A stretch of 64,000 nt of DNA from assembly GCF_036378875.1 (NCBI RefSeq), contig NZ_DASUVO010000131.1, positions 6,195 through 70,194 on the forward strand, given 5' to 3'. Within the stretch, counting starts at the first letter, position 1. Each line of letters starts with the position of its first letter. The translations under genes were made by a program, and so were the position numbers. The notes below the pieces were generated by a model. That model was not told the origin of the DNA. It saw only the letters and a list, made by a program, of their open reading frames with translations, and did no database searches. Shown here in pieces: positions 43,681 through 52,291 of the stretch. This stretch comes from Actinophytocola sp036378875 (GTDB taxonomy: Bacteria > Actinomycetota > Actinomycetes > Mycobacteriales > Pseudonocardiaceae).

Positions 43681-43905
43681 TCAGCGGTCGCCGGCGTGCT
43701 TGGCGACGAACTCGGCGACGCTGCGCGGGCGCAGGTCCACCCAGTTCTCCCGCACGTAGTCGAGGCAGCTGTCGCGACGGTCCGGTCCGAACGCGACCGT
43801 CCATCCTGCCGGCACGTCGGCGAAGCCGGGCCACAGCGAGTGCTGGTTCTCCTCGTTGCGCAGGACTGTGTAGTTGGCGTCCGGCACCTCGAACGGGTTG
43901 GTCAT
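43681..43905 (-). CDS. mbtH: MbtH-like adenylation-domain chaperone
   Basis: A 74-residue MbtH protein. The core NEENQHSLWPGFADVPAGW and the CLDYVRENWVDLRP segment with the two conserved Trp are present. MbtH proteins bind adenylation domains and keep them active. It lies 19 bases downstream of the adenylation-carrier gene and must serve it. Confidence 0.96.
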   Translation of the reverse strand: MTNPFEVPDANYTVLRNEENQHSLWPGFADVPAGWTVAFGPDRRDSCLDYVRENWVDLRPRSVAEFVAKHAGDR

Positions 43906-43924
43906 CTGCGCCTCTCCTCCCGGC

Positions 43925-45676
43925 TCAGGCCGCGGCGGCCTCGCTGTCGATGTACTTGGCCAGCCCGGCCACGGTCGGGACGTCGAACAGCACGTTGATC
44001 AGCAGGTCGACGCCGAGCTCGGCCCGGATCCGGCTGAGCAGCCGCATCGCCTGCAGCGACTGGCCGCCGAGGTCGAAGAAGCTGTCGTCGATGCCGACCT
44101 TCGCCACCTCGAGCACCGAGCTGAAGATCGCGCACAGCGCTTCCTGCCGCGGCGTCTCCGGCGCGCGATAGGTCGACACCGCGTCGAAGTCGGGTTCCGG
44201 CATCGCCTGGCGGTCCAGCTTTCCGTTGGGGGTCAACGGAAGGGACTCGATCTGGACGAACGCGGCCGGCACCATGTAGTCGGGCAGCGTCTCCCTGACG
44301 TGGGCGCGCAGCGCCCCAAGGTCGATCTCGCCTGCGTCCGGCACGACGTAGCCGACCAGCCGCTTCTCCCCCAGCTCCAGCTCACGCACCACGACCACGG
44401 CGTGCGCGATGCCGGGGAAGCCGGCCAGCGCCGCCTCCACCTCGGCCAGCTCGATCCGGAAGCCCAGGATCTTCACCTGGCTGTTCGCCCTGCCGACGAA
44501 CTCGATCAGTCCGTCCTCGCGGCGGGCCAGGTCGCCCGTGCGGTACATGCGGGCGCCCGGCGCGCCGAACGGGTCCGCGACGAACCGCTCCGCGGTCAGG
44601 TCCGTGCTGCCGAAGTAGCCACGCGCGACGCCGCGGCCGGAGATGTAGATCTCCCCCTCGACGCCCGGCGGAACCGGGGACAGCCGGGCGTCGAGGATGT
44701 GGATCGTGACGTCGGACAGCGCGTCGCCGACCGGGACCACCGTGCTCGGCCGCCAGTCCGCGGTGAGCGGGTGGTGCGCGGAGAACAGCGTGCCCTCGGT
44801 CGCGCCGTACATCGCCCTGATCACGATGCCGGGGCAGACGTCCAGCACGCGGCGCACGGCGGCGGGTGCGATCACGTCGCCACCGGTGAGGATCTCCGAC
44901 AGCCCGGTGAAGGTCTCCGGCGCCACCTCCGCGACCACCCGGAACAGGCCAGCCGTCACGTGGATCCCGGTGATCTTCTCCTCGACGATCAGCCCGCGCA
45001 ACACCTCCGGCGCCAGCTTGCCCGGTGGGGCGACGACGATCCGGCCCCCGTGCAGCAGCGGCATCCAGATCTCGTAGGTGGAGACGTTGAACGCGTACGG
45101 CGCCACCATCAGCACCCGCGCGTGCCGCTCGGGTGTCCACTGCGGATCGAAGATGAGCCGGAGCGCGTCCCGCTGGGTCACCGCGACGCCCTTGGGGTGG
45201 CCGGTGGAGCCCGACGTGTGGATCACGTAGGCCAGCTGGTCCGGGTGGATCGGCACCGCGGGATCGGTGACGGGCTGCCCGGCGGTGGCCGGGTCGTCGT
45301 CGACGATCACGGTCGGCACGCCGGTCGGCAGGCCGGCGTCGCGGTTGGTGGTGTCGGCCAGCAGCACCACCGGGGTCGAGTGGTCCACCACCCACTGCCT
45401 GCGGTCGGCCGGGTAGCCCTCGTGCACCGGGACGTACCCGGCACCGGACTTGACGGTCGCGAGGATCGCGACCACCAGGTCGATGGACCGTTCCAGCAAC
45501 ACCGCCACCCGGTCGTCCTGGCGGACGCCGAGCCCGATGAGGCGGTGCGCGAGCTGGTTGGCCCGCTCATCCAGTTCCCGGTAGGTCAGCGTGGCCGTGC
45601 CGGCGGACACGGCGACCGCGTCCGGTGTCCGCGCGACCTGCTCGGCGAACCGCGCGGGGATCGAGACAGCGTCCAT
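43925..45676 (-). CDS. Adenylation-carrier didomain, Asn at the amino-binding position
   Basis: A 583-residue NRPS A-PCP protein. YVIHTSGSTGHPKG is A3, MYGATEG is A5, MYRTGD is A7, NGKLDRQ has the A10 Lys, and DLGGQSLQAMRLL has the carrier Ser540. In the pocket strand YAFNVSTYEIW the usual Asp235 (GrsA numbering) is Asn197, followed by Val and Tyr. My alignment gives N-V-Y-H-L-G-M-L-F, resembling the 4-hydroxyphenylglycine code D-I-F-H-L-G-L-L but without the amino-binding Asp. With hydroxymandelate synthase two genes upstream, 4-hydroxymandelate is the best substrate guess. Confidence 0.93.
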   Translation of the reverse strand: MDAVSIPARFAEQVARTPDAVAVSAGTATLTYRELDERANQLAHRLIGLGVRQDDRVAVLLERSIDLVVAILATVKSGAGYVPVHEGYPADRRQWVVDHSTPVVLLADTTNRDAGLPTGVPTVIVDDDPATAGQPVTDPAVPIHPDQLAYVIHTSGSTGHPKGVAVTQRDALRLIFDPQWTPERHARVLMVAPYAFNVSTYEIWMPLLHGGRIVVAPPGKLAPEVLRGLIVEEKITGIHVTAGLFRVVAEVAPETFTGLSEILTGGDVIAPAAVRRVLDVCPGIVIRAMYGATEGTLFSAHHPLTADWRPSTVVPVGDALSDVTIHILDARLSPVPPGVEGEIYISGRGVARGYFGSTDLTAERFVADPFGAPGARMYRTGDLARREDGLIEFVGRANSQVKILGFRIELAEVEAALAGFPGIAHAVVVVRELELGEKRLVGYVVPDAGEIDLGALRAHVRETLPDYMVPAAFVQIESLPLTPNGKLDRQAMPEPDFDAVSTYRAPETPRQEALCAIFSSVLEVAKVGIDDSFFDLGGQSLQAMRLLSRIRAELGVDLLINVLFDVPTVAGLAKYIDSEAAAA

Positions 45677-45712
45677 CAGTGTGCTCCCATTACCTCTCGC
45701 CGCGGGGGTGGG

Positions 45713-46984
45713 CTAGCTGGCCAGCTCTTCCGGCAGGTCCGGGGCGTCGGTGTCCCGGAAGGCCTTGAGCGCCAGCGGTCCGTCGAAGATGTCCCGCGTG
45801 CCGGACACACCGGACAGCACCCGCGCGAAGTCGATCTTGCGGGGCCGCTGGCGAAGCGGGTCGATGTTCTGCTGCGCCGCGTCCCAGTAGTCCTCCTTGG
45901 ACTTGGTGCGGTCGTAGAAGAAGCGGATGAACTCCAGCAGCGAGTTGAGGAAGTCGACGTAGTTGCGCTCGTAGCGCGCGAAGAGCTTCTCCTCGCTCTC
46001 CGGGTTGCGCAGCGCCAGGTCGGCGGTCTCGGCGAGGCCGAGCGAACCACGCAGGGCCAGGCCGACGCCGGTCGACAGCAGCGGGTCGATGAACGCGGCC
46101 GCGTCGCCGACCAGCGCCCAACCCGGTCCGTAGAAGTTCTTGCAGGTGTAGGACCAGTCCTTGATCGTGCGGAAGGCGCTGACCCGGGTGGCGTCCTTGG
46201 TGAGCGAGGTGATCTCGTCGGCCGCCGCGAGCTCGGAGGCGTGCAGCTCCTCGAGGGACTTGCCGGACTCCTTGTACTTCTCGATCGGCGTCACGTAGCC
46301 GACGCTCACCGTTCCGTCCGACAGCGGGATGAACCAGAACCAGCCGTTCGGGCGGTTCTCGGTGAGCGTGTCGCCCCAGCGGGTGCCGCCGTAGCGCCGG
46401 CAGTTCTGGAAGTACGCCCAGACCGCGATGTTGCGCAGGTCCTCGTGGTAGTCGATGAGCCCGAACTTGCGTGCGAGGAGGTGCTGCTGTCCAGTCGCGT
46501 CGATCACCAGCTTGCAGGTCGCCTCGGTCGGCTCGGAGTCGCCCTTGCGCAGGTAACGCACGCCGACGGCGCGTTCCCCCTCGAAGAGCACGTCCTGTGC
46601 GTTCGCCTCCTCGATGACCAGCGCGCCCAGCTCGCGGGCCCTGGCGAGCAGCACCGAGTCGAAGTCGGCGCGGCGGACCTGGAAGGTGTACTCGTACTCC
46701 GAGGCCTCGGTGAACCGGAAGTCCCAGGCACCCTGGTTGCGGCCCCACAGCAGCGTGCCGCCGTACTTGCGGACGAAGCCCATGTTGTCCAGCCGCTCAC
46801 GCAGGCCGAGCGCTTCGATCGTCGGCATCGAGCCGGTGATGAGCGACTCGCCGATGTGGTAGCGGGGGAACTTCTCCTTCTCCAGGACGAGAACCTTGTG
46901 GCCCTGCTTGGCGAGCAGTCCAGCCGTTGCCGAACCGCCGGGACCGCCGCCGATGACGATGACGTCGAAGTCGTTGCCAGCCAT
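45713..46984 (-). CDS. FAD-dependent halogenase (carrier-protein type)
   Basis: A 423-residue flavin halogenase. DVIVIGGGPGGSATAGLLAK binds FAD, and KFPRYHIGESL and the W-x-W-x-I-P motif in NGWFWFIPLSDG mark halogenases. VGDAAAFIDPLLSTGVGLAL carries the D-P-x-x-S-x-G motif. The length of about 420 and sequence resemble variants such as SgcC3 that chlorinate carrier-bound phenols. The A-PCP gene 36 bases downstream offers the substrate, so chlorination ortho to the phenol of hydroxymandelyl-PCP is likely. A separate flavin reductase would be needed. Confidence 0.93.
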   Translation of the reverse strand: MAGNDFDVIVIGGGPGGSATAGLLAKQGHKVLVLEKEKFPRYHIGESLITGSMPTIEALGLRERLDNMGFVRKYGGTLLWGRNQGAWDFRFTEASEYEYTFQVRRADFDSVLLARARELGALVIEEANAQDVLFEGERAVGVRYLRKGDSEPTEATCKLVIDATGQQHLLARKFGLIDYHEDLRNIAVWAYFQNCRRYGGTRWGDTLTENRPNGWFWFIPLSDGTVSVGYVTPIEKYKESGKSLEELHASELAAADEITSLTKDATRVSAFRTIKDWSYTCKNFYGPGWALVGDAAAFIDPLLSTGVGLALRGSLGLAETADLALRNPESEEKLFARYERNYVDFLNSLLEFIRFFYDRTKSKEDYWDAAQQNIDPLRQRPRKIDFARVLSGVSGTRDIFDGPLALKAFRDTDAPDLPEELAS

Positions 46985-47013
46985 TGTCGTGAATCCTCCG
47001 TCGCGTGGCTTTG

Positions 47014-48093
47014 TCAGTTCCCGTCGCGGTTGCGCTGTGTCTCGACGGCCTGGTAGAGGTTCTTGATGTTCGAGCTGCCGAACGTGCTCGCGCCGGCCCG
47101 CTCGATGATCTCCAGGAAGATCGTGTTCCTGGGGTGCACGGACTTCGCGAAGATCTGGTACAGCTGCCCGTCGTGGTCCTCGTCGAGGAGGATGTCCAGC
47201 GCCTGGAGATCCTCGATGCTGTGCCGGTCCGGCCGCACCCGCTCGGCAAGCGCGCTGTAGTAGGTGTCCGGAGTAGACAGTAGTTCGACGCCCCGGTCAC
47301 CGATCTGCCGCACGGACGAGAGGATGTTCCCTGTGGACAGTGCCATGTGCTGCACGCCTGCGCCGCCGTGGTCCTTCAGGAAGTCGTCGATGTGGCCCGA
47401 CTCCAGTGAGGCGTCGGCCTCGATCAGGGTGAACGTGACCGCCCGCGACTTGCTCTGCACCACCTTGATGTACATCGCCTGGTCGCCGGTCTCGATCCGC
47501 TCGCTGAGCGTCAGGTCGAAGTCGAGCGACCGCTGGTAGTACTCGACGGTCTCGTCGATCTGGCCCGGCTCAACGGCCACCGCGAAGTGGTCGACCCTGC
47601 GCAGCCCGGTGCCCAGTCCCGTCACGTTGCCGCCCGGCGGGACCAGCCCGTGCGAGTCGTGTGCCGAGGAACCGGCCGGGCGCTGCACGAAGGTGTGCGT
47701 CACGTCGCCGAAACCGATGATCGTGGCGGTCACCACCCCGTTCCGTTCGGTGGGTGGCGCCACCGGCCGCGCGCCACCGCGCACGGCCTCGGCGAAGGCG
47801 GCCGCGGCGTCTCGCACCCGCAGGCCGATGTTGGCGACGCCGTCGCCGTGCCGGTCCACATAGGCCGTCGCGGGATGGTCGCTCTCGACCGGCTCCGTGA
47901 GCACCAGGTCGATCTCGCCCTGCCCGACGCAGACCGATCGCACCCGCTGCTCGGCGGAGGACTTCGTCGCCGCACGGACCGTGAACCCGTAACCGTCGAC
48001 GAGCCAGTCGAGATTCTGCGCTATGTCACCGACGTAGAACTCGACATGGTCAACGGTCATGTTCTCGAAAACCTGCGTGCGCGCTGTGGTCAT
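47014..48093 (-). CDS. hmaS: 4-Hydroxymandelate synthase
   Basis: A 359-residue iron dioxygenase of the HPPD/HmaS family. VDHFAVAV (His169), GVQHMALST (His249) and TIFLEIIER (Glu328) bind Fe(II). VVQSKSRAVTFTLIEAD and AGASTFGSSNIKNLYQAVE follow the HmaS versions from glycopeptide clusters far better than HPPD. HmaS turns 4-hydroxyphenylpyruvate into 4-hydroxymandelate. The ATG at 48093 was chosen for its GGGAGGG site. It is the first gene of the operon. Hydroxymandelate oxidase and HpgT, needed for hydroxyphenylglycine, are not in the window. Confidence 0.93.
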   Translation of the reverse strand: MTTARTQVFENMTVDHVEFYVGDIAQNLDWLVDGYGFTVRAATKSSAEQRVRSVCVGQGEIDLVLTEPVESDHPATAYVDRHGDGVANIGLRVRDAAAAFAEAVRGGARPVAPPTERNGVVTATIIGFGDVTHTFVQRPAGSSAHDSHGLVPPGGNVTGLGTGLRRVDHFAVAVEPGQIDETVEYYQRSLDFDLTLSERIETGDQAMYIKVVQSKSRAVTFTLIEADASLESGHIDDFLKDHGGAGVQHMALSTGNILSSVRQIGDRGVELLSTPDTYYSALAERVRPDRHSIEDLQALDILLDEDHDGQLYQIFAKSVHPRNTIFLEIIERAGASTFGSSNIKNLYQAVETQRNRDGN

Positions 48094-48251
48094 CTGATCC
48101 CTCCCGTCACTGCCCTCGACGTTGGCATCCCCCACGCGGACGTGCATCTTCCCGATTGCCGGACCGATCGGCACGTTCGGATAACCGGGCGAACGCGTCC
48201 CGTTGCTACGGTCGGTCAGCAGCGACCGTCACGTCTCTCGAGGAGCCGGGA
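48094..48251. promoter_or_regulatory. Divergent promoter region between hmaS and the condensation gene
   Basis: A 158-base gap between divergent starts. It holds a GGGAGGG site for hmaS and AGGAG (48241-48245) for the condensation gene. Both transcripts serve the same hydroxymandelyl module, so shared control is likely. No clear operator was found. Confidence 0.45.
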
Positions 48252-49607
48252 ATGACACCTGCCGAAACCCCGTCCGACCGTTTTCCGCTCTCGGCGAATC
48301 TCGAGCTCTTCTGCATTTTCGACAAGGGTGACGACGAGGGCGCCTTCGGTCCCCGGCACCTGGTGAGCCACGGCTGGCGCGTGCTCGGCGAGATCGACGT
48401 CGATGCTCTGCGCGGTGCGCTCGCCGACGTGGTCGAGCGCCACGAGATCCTGCGCACCGAGGTGGTGCGCGGCGAGGACGAGCAGTACCAGGTGGTGCAC
48501 CCGCCCTGCCCTGGTGAGGTCGTCGTGATCGACCTGCCGGCCGACGACCCACGGCCCCGCGACGAGCGGACCGACGAGTTCGTCAACCAGATCGAGTACT
48601 CCGAGCTGAGCGCCAAGGTGATGCCGCACATCCGCGTGGTCGTCGGACGCTTCGACGAGCGCGACAACGTGCTGGTCATGCTCACGCACCACACCGCCAG
48701 CGACGGCTGGTCCATGCAGGTGCTGATCCGCGAGCTCGCCGAGCGCTACGCGGAGCGCACGGGTTTCGGGCCGGCCAACCTGCCGGAACCGGTGCAGTAC
48801 CGCGAGTTCACGGCCTGGCAGGTGGACGCCCTGAAGTCGGCGAACGCGAACCGGGCGCGGGACTACTGGCGCGACACGCTGCGCGGGGCGCAGATGTCCA
48901 TGATCGAGATGGACCAGCCAGAGGGTGTGGTTCCCGGGTACGCGGTGCACCGGTTCGTCTGGCCAGCCGAGCTCGCCACGGCCACCCAGCACCTGGCCAA
49001 GGCGCTGCGCGCGTCACCCTTCATGGTGCTCACCGCGGCGTTCACCGCCTTGTGGCACAAGATGACCGGCGCGACCGACGTGGTGTGCCCGACCCTCACC
49101 TCCGGCCGGGCCGAGTCCCGCTTCACCGACGCCGTCGGCCCGTTCTTCAACCTGGTCCCGCTGCGCACCGACCTGTCCGACTGCGGGTCGTTCTCCGAGC
49201 TGGTCACCAGGACCAGGAGGACGTGCCTCGAGGCCTACGCCCACGAGCTGCCGTTCGCACACATCGCGGCCGAGGCGCCGGACCTGAACACACCCTACGC
49301 CGCCGGGAACCTCTCGGCCTGCGCGTTCCAGGCGTTCCAGTTCCCGACCAACATGGACGACTCCACCTTCGGGGATCTCACCTACACCGAGGTGCGCAAG
49401 AGGACACAGTCCTATCCGAACACCTCCGACATCCCCAACGGGATCGTGTTCACTCTGGACATGCTGCCCTCCGGCGAGATCGCCGGGCACGCCAGGTACA
49501 ACAAGGCGGACTTCCTGGAGCCCACGATCGAGAAGCTGTGCGGCGACTACCGAGAGATCCTGACGCTGGCCACGGTCAACCCCACGATCAAGCTGCGCGA
49601 GCTGTGA
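48252..49607 (+). CDS. Free-standing NRPS condensation enzyme
   Basis: A 451-residue condensation domain with no A or PCP attached. The catalytic motif HHTASDGWS is intact, with YREFTAWQ, GPFFNLVPLRTDL and ELPFAH as in later C motifs. SgcC5 of C-1027 is a precedent for a free-standing C enzyme that joins a carrier-bound aryl acid to a core by ester or amide. Here the donor would be the product of the A-PCP, halogenase and HmaS genes across the promoter gap. An FAD monooxygenase gene follows after 22 bases. Confidence 0.92.
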   Translation: MTPAETPSDRFPLSANLELFCIFDKGDDEGAFGPRHLVSHGWRVLGEIDVDALRGALADVVERHEILRTEVVRGEDEQYQVVHPPCPGEVVVIDLPADDPRPRDERTDEFVNQIEYSELSAKVMPHIRVVVGRFDERDNVLVMLTHHTASDGWSMQVLIRELAERYAERTGFGPANLPEPVQYREFTAWQVDALKSANANRARDYWRDTLRGAQMSMIEMDQPEGVVPGYAVHRFVWPAELATATQHLAKALRASPFMVLTAAFTALWHKMTGATDVVCPTLTSGRAESRFTDAVGPFFNLVPLRTDLSDCGSFSELVTRTRRTCLEAYAHELPFAHIAAEAPDLNTPYAAGNLSACAFQAFQFPTNMDDSTFGDLTYTEVRKRTQSYPNTSDIPNGIVFTLDMLPSGEIAGHARYNKADFLEPTIEKLCGDYREILTLATVNPTIKLREL

Positions 49608-49629
49608 ACGGCAGGGGAAGGGAAGCACC

Positions 49630-51024
49630 ATGAAGACGCAGCCCCACAGGCGCGCGGTCGTATTGGGTGGCAGCGTCGCCGGTTCCCTCGCGGCGCGTGT
49701 CCTCGCCGAGGAGTACCAGGACGTTCTGGTCGTGGACCGCGACAAGGTGCTCGGCGTGGGAGTGGCCCGCAGAGGGGCGCCGCACGCATACCACGCCCAC
49801 GGACTGCACGCGCGCGGTCACCTGATCATGAAGGACCTGTACCCCGGTCTCACCGACGAGCTCGCCGCCACCGGTGTGCCGCTCGGTGACCTCGGCGAGC
49901 TGGAGTGGTACTTCAACGCGAGGCGCCTCCAGCCCGCCCGCACCGGACTCGTCACGGTGAAGGCACCCCGCCCGGTGCTGGAGAACCACATACGCGCTCG
50001 GACCGCGGCCCTCGCGAACGTCACGTACCTGGAGGAGCACGACATCCTCCGGCCGGTGACCACCGCCGACGGCAGCCGGGTCACCGGGGTCATCGTGCGC
50101 CGGCAGGCCGACGACGCCGAGATCGAGCTCGAGGCCGACCTGGTCGTGGACGCGACCGGCCGCGGCTCCCGCACCCCCGCGTGGCTCGACGAGCTCGGCT
50201 ACGAACGCCCGGAGGAAGAGAAGGTCAAGGTCGGCCTGGCCTACACGACCCGCCTCTACCGTCCCGATCCATCGTGGACCGGCGTCATCGAGTCGATCAA
50301 CGTGGTCGCCTCGCCCGCCCACCCGCGCGGTGCGTTCTTCGGCCAGATGGGACCGGACACCTGCATCCTGTCGCTGACCGGGATCCTCGGCGACCATCCG
50401 CCGACCGACCCCGAGGGCTTCCTGGAGTTCGCCCGCACACTTCCGGTGCCGGACGTCTACAAGATCGTGCGCGACCTGGCGCCGATCGGCGAACCGGTGC
50501 GCTTCCGCTTCCCGGCCAGTGTGCGGCGGCACTACGAGCGCCTGACCCGGTTCCCGGACGGCCTGCTGGTCATCGGCGACGCGTTCTGCAGCTTCAACCC
50601 GGTCTACGGCCAGGGCATGAGCGTCGCCTCACTGGAGGCGATGACACTGCGGAACGTGCTGCGCCGCGGCGAGGTCGCGCCACGTGAGGTCTTCCAGGAA
50701 CTCGCCAAGGCCGTCAACGTGCCTTGGGACATCTCCGCGGGCGGCGACCTCGACTTCCCCGAGGTGGAGGGCAACCGCACGCCGAAGGTCAAGGCCGGCA
50801 ACGCCTACATGGCGCGCCTGCAGTACGCAGCGACCAAGGACGCGCGGTTGACCACGGCACTCATGCGAGTGGCCGGCCTGATGGACCGGCCGGAGACACT
50901 GTTCAAGCCGACCACCGTGGCACGTGTACTGCGGCACGCACGGCGCCGCCCCGAGCCCGGCCCGTCCTGGCTCGACACGGCGCCGCCGGCCGAGCCACCC
51001 AAGGACCTACCAGAGGCAGCGTAA
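49630..51024 (+). CDS. FAD-dependent monooxygenase/epoxidase-like protein (paralogue 2 of 3)
   Basis: A 464-residue flavoprotein. RAVVLGGSVAGSLAARVLAE binds FAD, ADLVVDATGRGSRTPAWLDELG is the middle motif and VIGDAFCSFNPVYGQGMSV the GD motif. It is very similar along its length to the protein at 29071 (shared HAHGLH, NAYMARLQYA, PSWLDT). Hydroxylation or epoxidation of the polycyclic core is likely. The ATG follows GGGAAGGGAAG, and the gene is co-transcribed with the condensation enzyme. Confidence 0.88.
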   Translation: MKTQPHRRAVVLGGSVAGSLAARVLAEEYQDVLVVDRDKVLGVGVARRGAPHAYHAHGLHARGHLIMKDLYPGLTDELAATGVPLGDLGELEWYFNARRLQPARTGLVTVKAPRPVLENHIRARTAALANVTYLEEHDILRPVTTADGSRVTGVIVRRQADDAEIELEADLVVDATGRGSRTPAWLDELGYERPEEEKVKVGLAYTTRLYRPDPSWTGVIESINVVASPAHPRGAFFGQMGPDTCILSLTGILGDHPPTDPEGFLEFARTLPVPDVYKIVRDLAPIGEPVRFRFPASVRRHYERLTRFPDGLLVIGDAFCSFNPVYGQGMSVASLEAMTLRNVLRRGEVAPREVFQELAKAVNVPWDISAGGDLDFPEVEGNRTPKVKAGNAYMARLQYAATKDARLTTALMRVAGLMDRPETLFKPTTVARVLRHARRRPEPGPSWLDTAPPAEPPKDLPEAA

Positions 51025-51030
51025 CCCACG

Positions 51031-51078
51031 AACGGCCACAAAGGACGTTGCCGATTGACAACGTCCTTTGTGGCCGTT
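51031..51078. terminator. Large inverted repeat between convergent genes
   Basis: A 20-base arm, AACGGCCACAAAGGACGTTG, pairs perfectly with 51059-51078 around an 8-base loop, just past the FAD monooxygenase stop. It is long enough to be a bidirectional terminator for the convergent dehydrogenase gene. Its moderate GC in the arms is unusual for this DNA. Confidence 0.82.
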
Positions 51079-51118
51079 GCCAAGGCTGTGGTGGCGGCGG
51101 GCCGAGCAGGCACAGACA

Positions 51119-52135
51119 CTAGTACTTGATGACCGCGCGGAAGCGGACCTCTCCCTTGCCAACCTTGTCGACGGCCTCGGCGATCTCCTCCTTGGCGAAG
51201 GTCTCCACGAGCGGGGTGACCTTGCCGCTGGCCGCGATGTCCAGCGCCTCACGCAGGTGCTCGGGACCATTGTGGGTAGCGCCGAGGATCTTCTGGTCCA
51301 GCGCGAAGAACGGGTGGGTGTTGGCGATGCCGAACGCGTCCTGCCCGTCGATGCCGGCGAGCACGAGCCGGCCGCCGACGCGCAGGCCCGGCAGGGTCAG
51401 CGCCGCCGCGGCGTAGGACGGGCTCGTGGCGATGATGACGTCAGCGCCCCCCGCCTCGCGCAGTTGCTGCCCGTCCGCGACGACGAGGTCGGCGCCCAAG
51501 GTCCTGGCGAGGTCGTGCTTGTCCGGTGAGGTCGTGATCGCGATGGTCTCGAAGCCGCACGCCTTCGCGTACTGCACGGCGAGGTGGCCGAGCGCCCCGA
51601 TGCCAGCCACGGCTACCCGTTCGTGCGGCTTCGGGTCCGCCGCACGGATCGCCGACCAGCCGGTGTATCCCGCGCAGAGCACCGGAGCGGCGAGCTCGTC
51701 GCTCAACGCGTCGGGGATGCGCACGGTCTGGTCGGCGGCGACGACCATGTACTCGGCCTGGCCGCCCTGCACAGTGAACCCGGTCGAGACGGGCGCGGCG
51801 CACAGTAGTGCGGCGGTGCCGCTCACCGGTCGACCAAGCCGGCAGTAGTCGCACCGCCCGCAGGTGCCCCGGATCCAGGTGGTCCCGACCCGGTCACCGA
51901 CCGCGCGGGAGGTGACGCCGGGGCCGGTCTCCACGACCTCGCCGACCGGCTCGTGGCCCGGGATGGCCGGGGACACGGACGGGAACGGGATCAGACCACG
52001 GGAGGCGGCGACGTCGTTGCCGCAGAGGCCACTCGCCCGCACCCGGATCAGCACCTCGCCGGAACCCGGCCGCGGCGTCGGCACCTCCTGGATCACCCAC
52101 GCGGCGTTGACCTCTGGAATGACCGCTGCTTTCAT
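51119..52135 (-). CDS. Zinc-dependent alcohol dehydrogenase (MDR)
   Basis: A 338-residue zinc alcohol dehydrogenase. SGLCGNDVAASRG and PGHEPVGEVVE hold catalytic zinc ligands (Cys, His-Glu). CGRCDYCRLG holds three of the four structural-zinc Cys. VAVAGIGALGHLAVQYAKACG is the NAD(P) motif. It oxidises or reduces an alcohol/aldehyde. It could act on the hydroxymandelate side chain or on a sugar, but could equally be general metabolism. AGGAGG precedes the ATG at 52135, and an SDR gene is divergent. Confidence 0.9.
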   Translation of the reverse strand: MKAAVIPEVNAAWVIQEVPTPRPGSGEVLIRVRASGLCGNDVAASRGLIPFPSVSPAIPGHEPVGEVVETGPGVTSRAVGDRVGTTWIRGTCGRCDYCRLGRPVSGTAALLCAAPVSTGFTVQGGQAEYMVVAADQTVRIPDALSDELAAPVLCAGYTGWSAIRAADPKPHERVAVAGIGALGHLAVQYAKACGFETIAITTSPDKHDLARTLGADLVVADGQQLREAGGADVIIATSPSYAAAALTLPGLRVGGRLVLAGIDGQDAFGIANTHPFFALDQKILGATHNGPEHLREALDIAASGKVTPLVETFAKEEIAEAVDKVGKGEVRFRAVIKY

Positions 52136-52291
52136 CGAACGCCTCCTTGTACGAGAACCAGACCAATCATCACAACGCCGGAGGGCACGCCGTTCTCCAC
52201 ACGTGCGCGATCGCCGCGGTCCAGGCCAGTACGAAGTGGACGCGCAACGCCGGAGATGCCGAGGAAAGGGGGCGGATGTGAGTCTTTTCGC

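Noticed and set aside
43874..47056. A 1060-codon open frame on the plus strand opposite the halogenase and adenylation genes
   Set aside because: It is the antisense shadow of well-supported genes. The translation is rich in Arg, Gly and Val with no family motif, as expected in very GC-rich DNA.
47014..48093. A glycopeptide-antibiotic hydroxyphenylglycine pathway
   Set aside because: HmaS is present, but hydroxymandelate oxidase, HpgT and large NRPS genes are not.
13439..49607. An enediyne cluster (the HpaB-type hydroxylase, halogenase, free C enzyme and adenylation protein resemble the C-1027 beta-tyrosine set, and the radical SAM protein resembles KedN5)
   Set aside because: No enediyne PKS, no enediyne-associated genes and no tyrosine aminomutase. 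HmaS points to hydroxymandelate instead.
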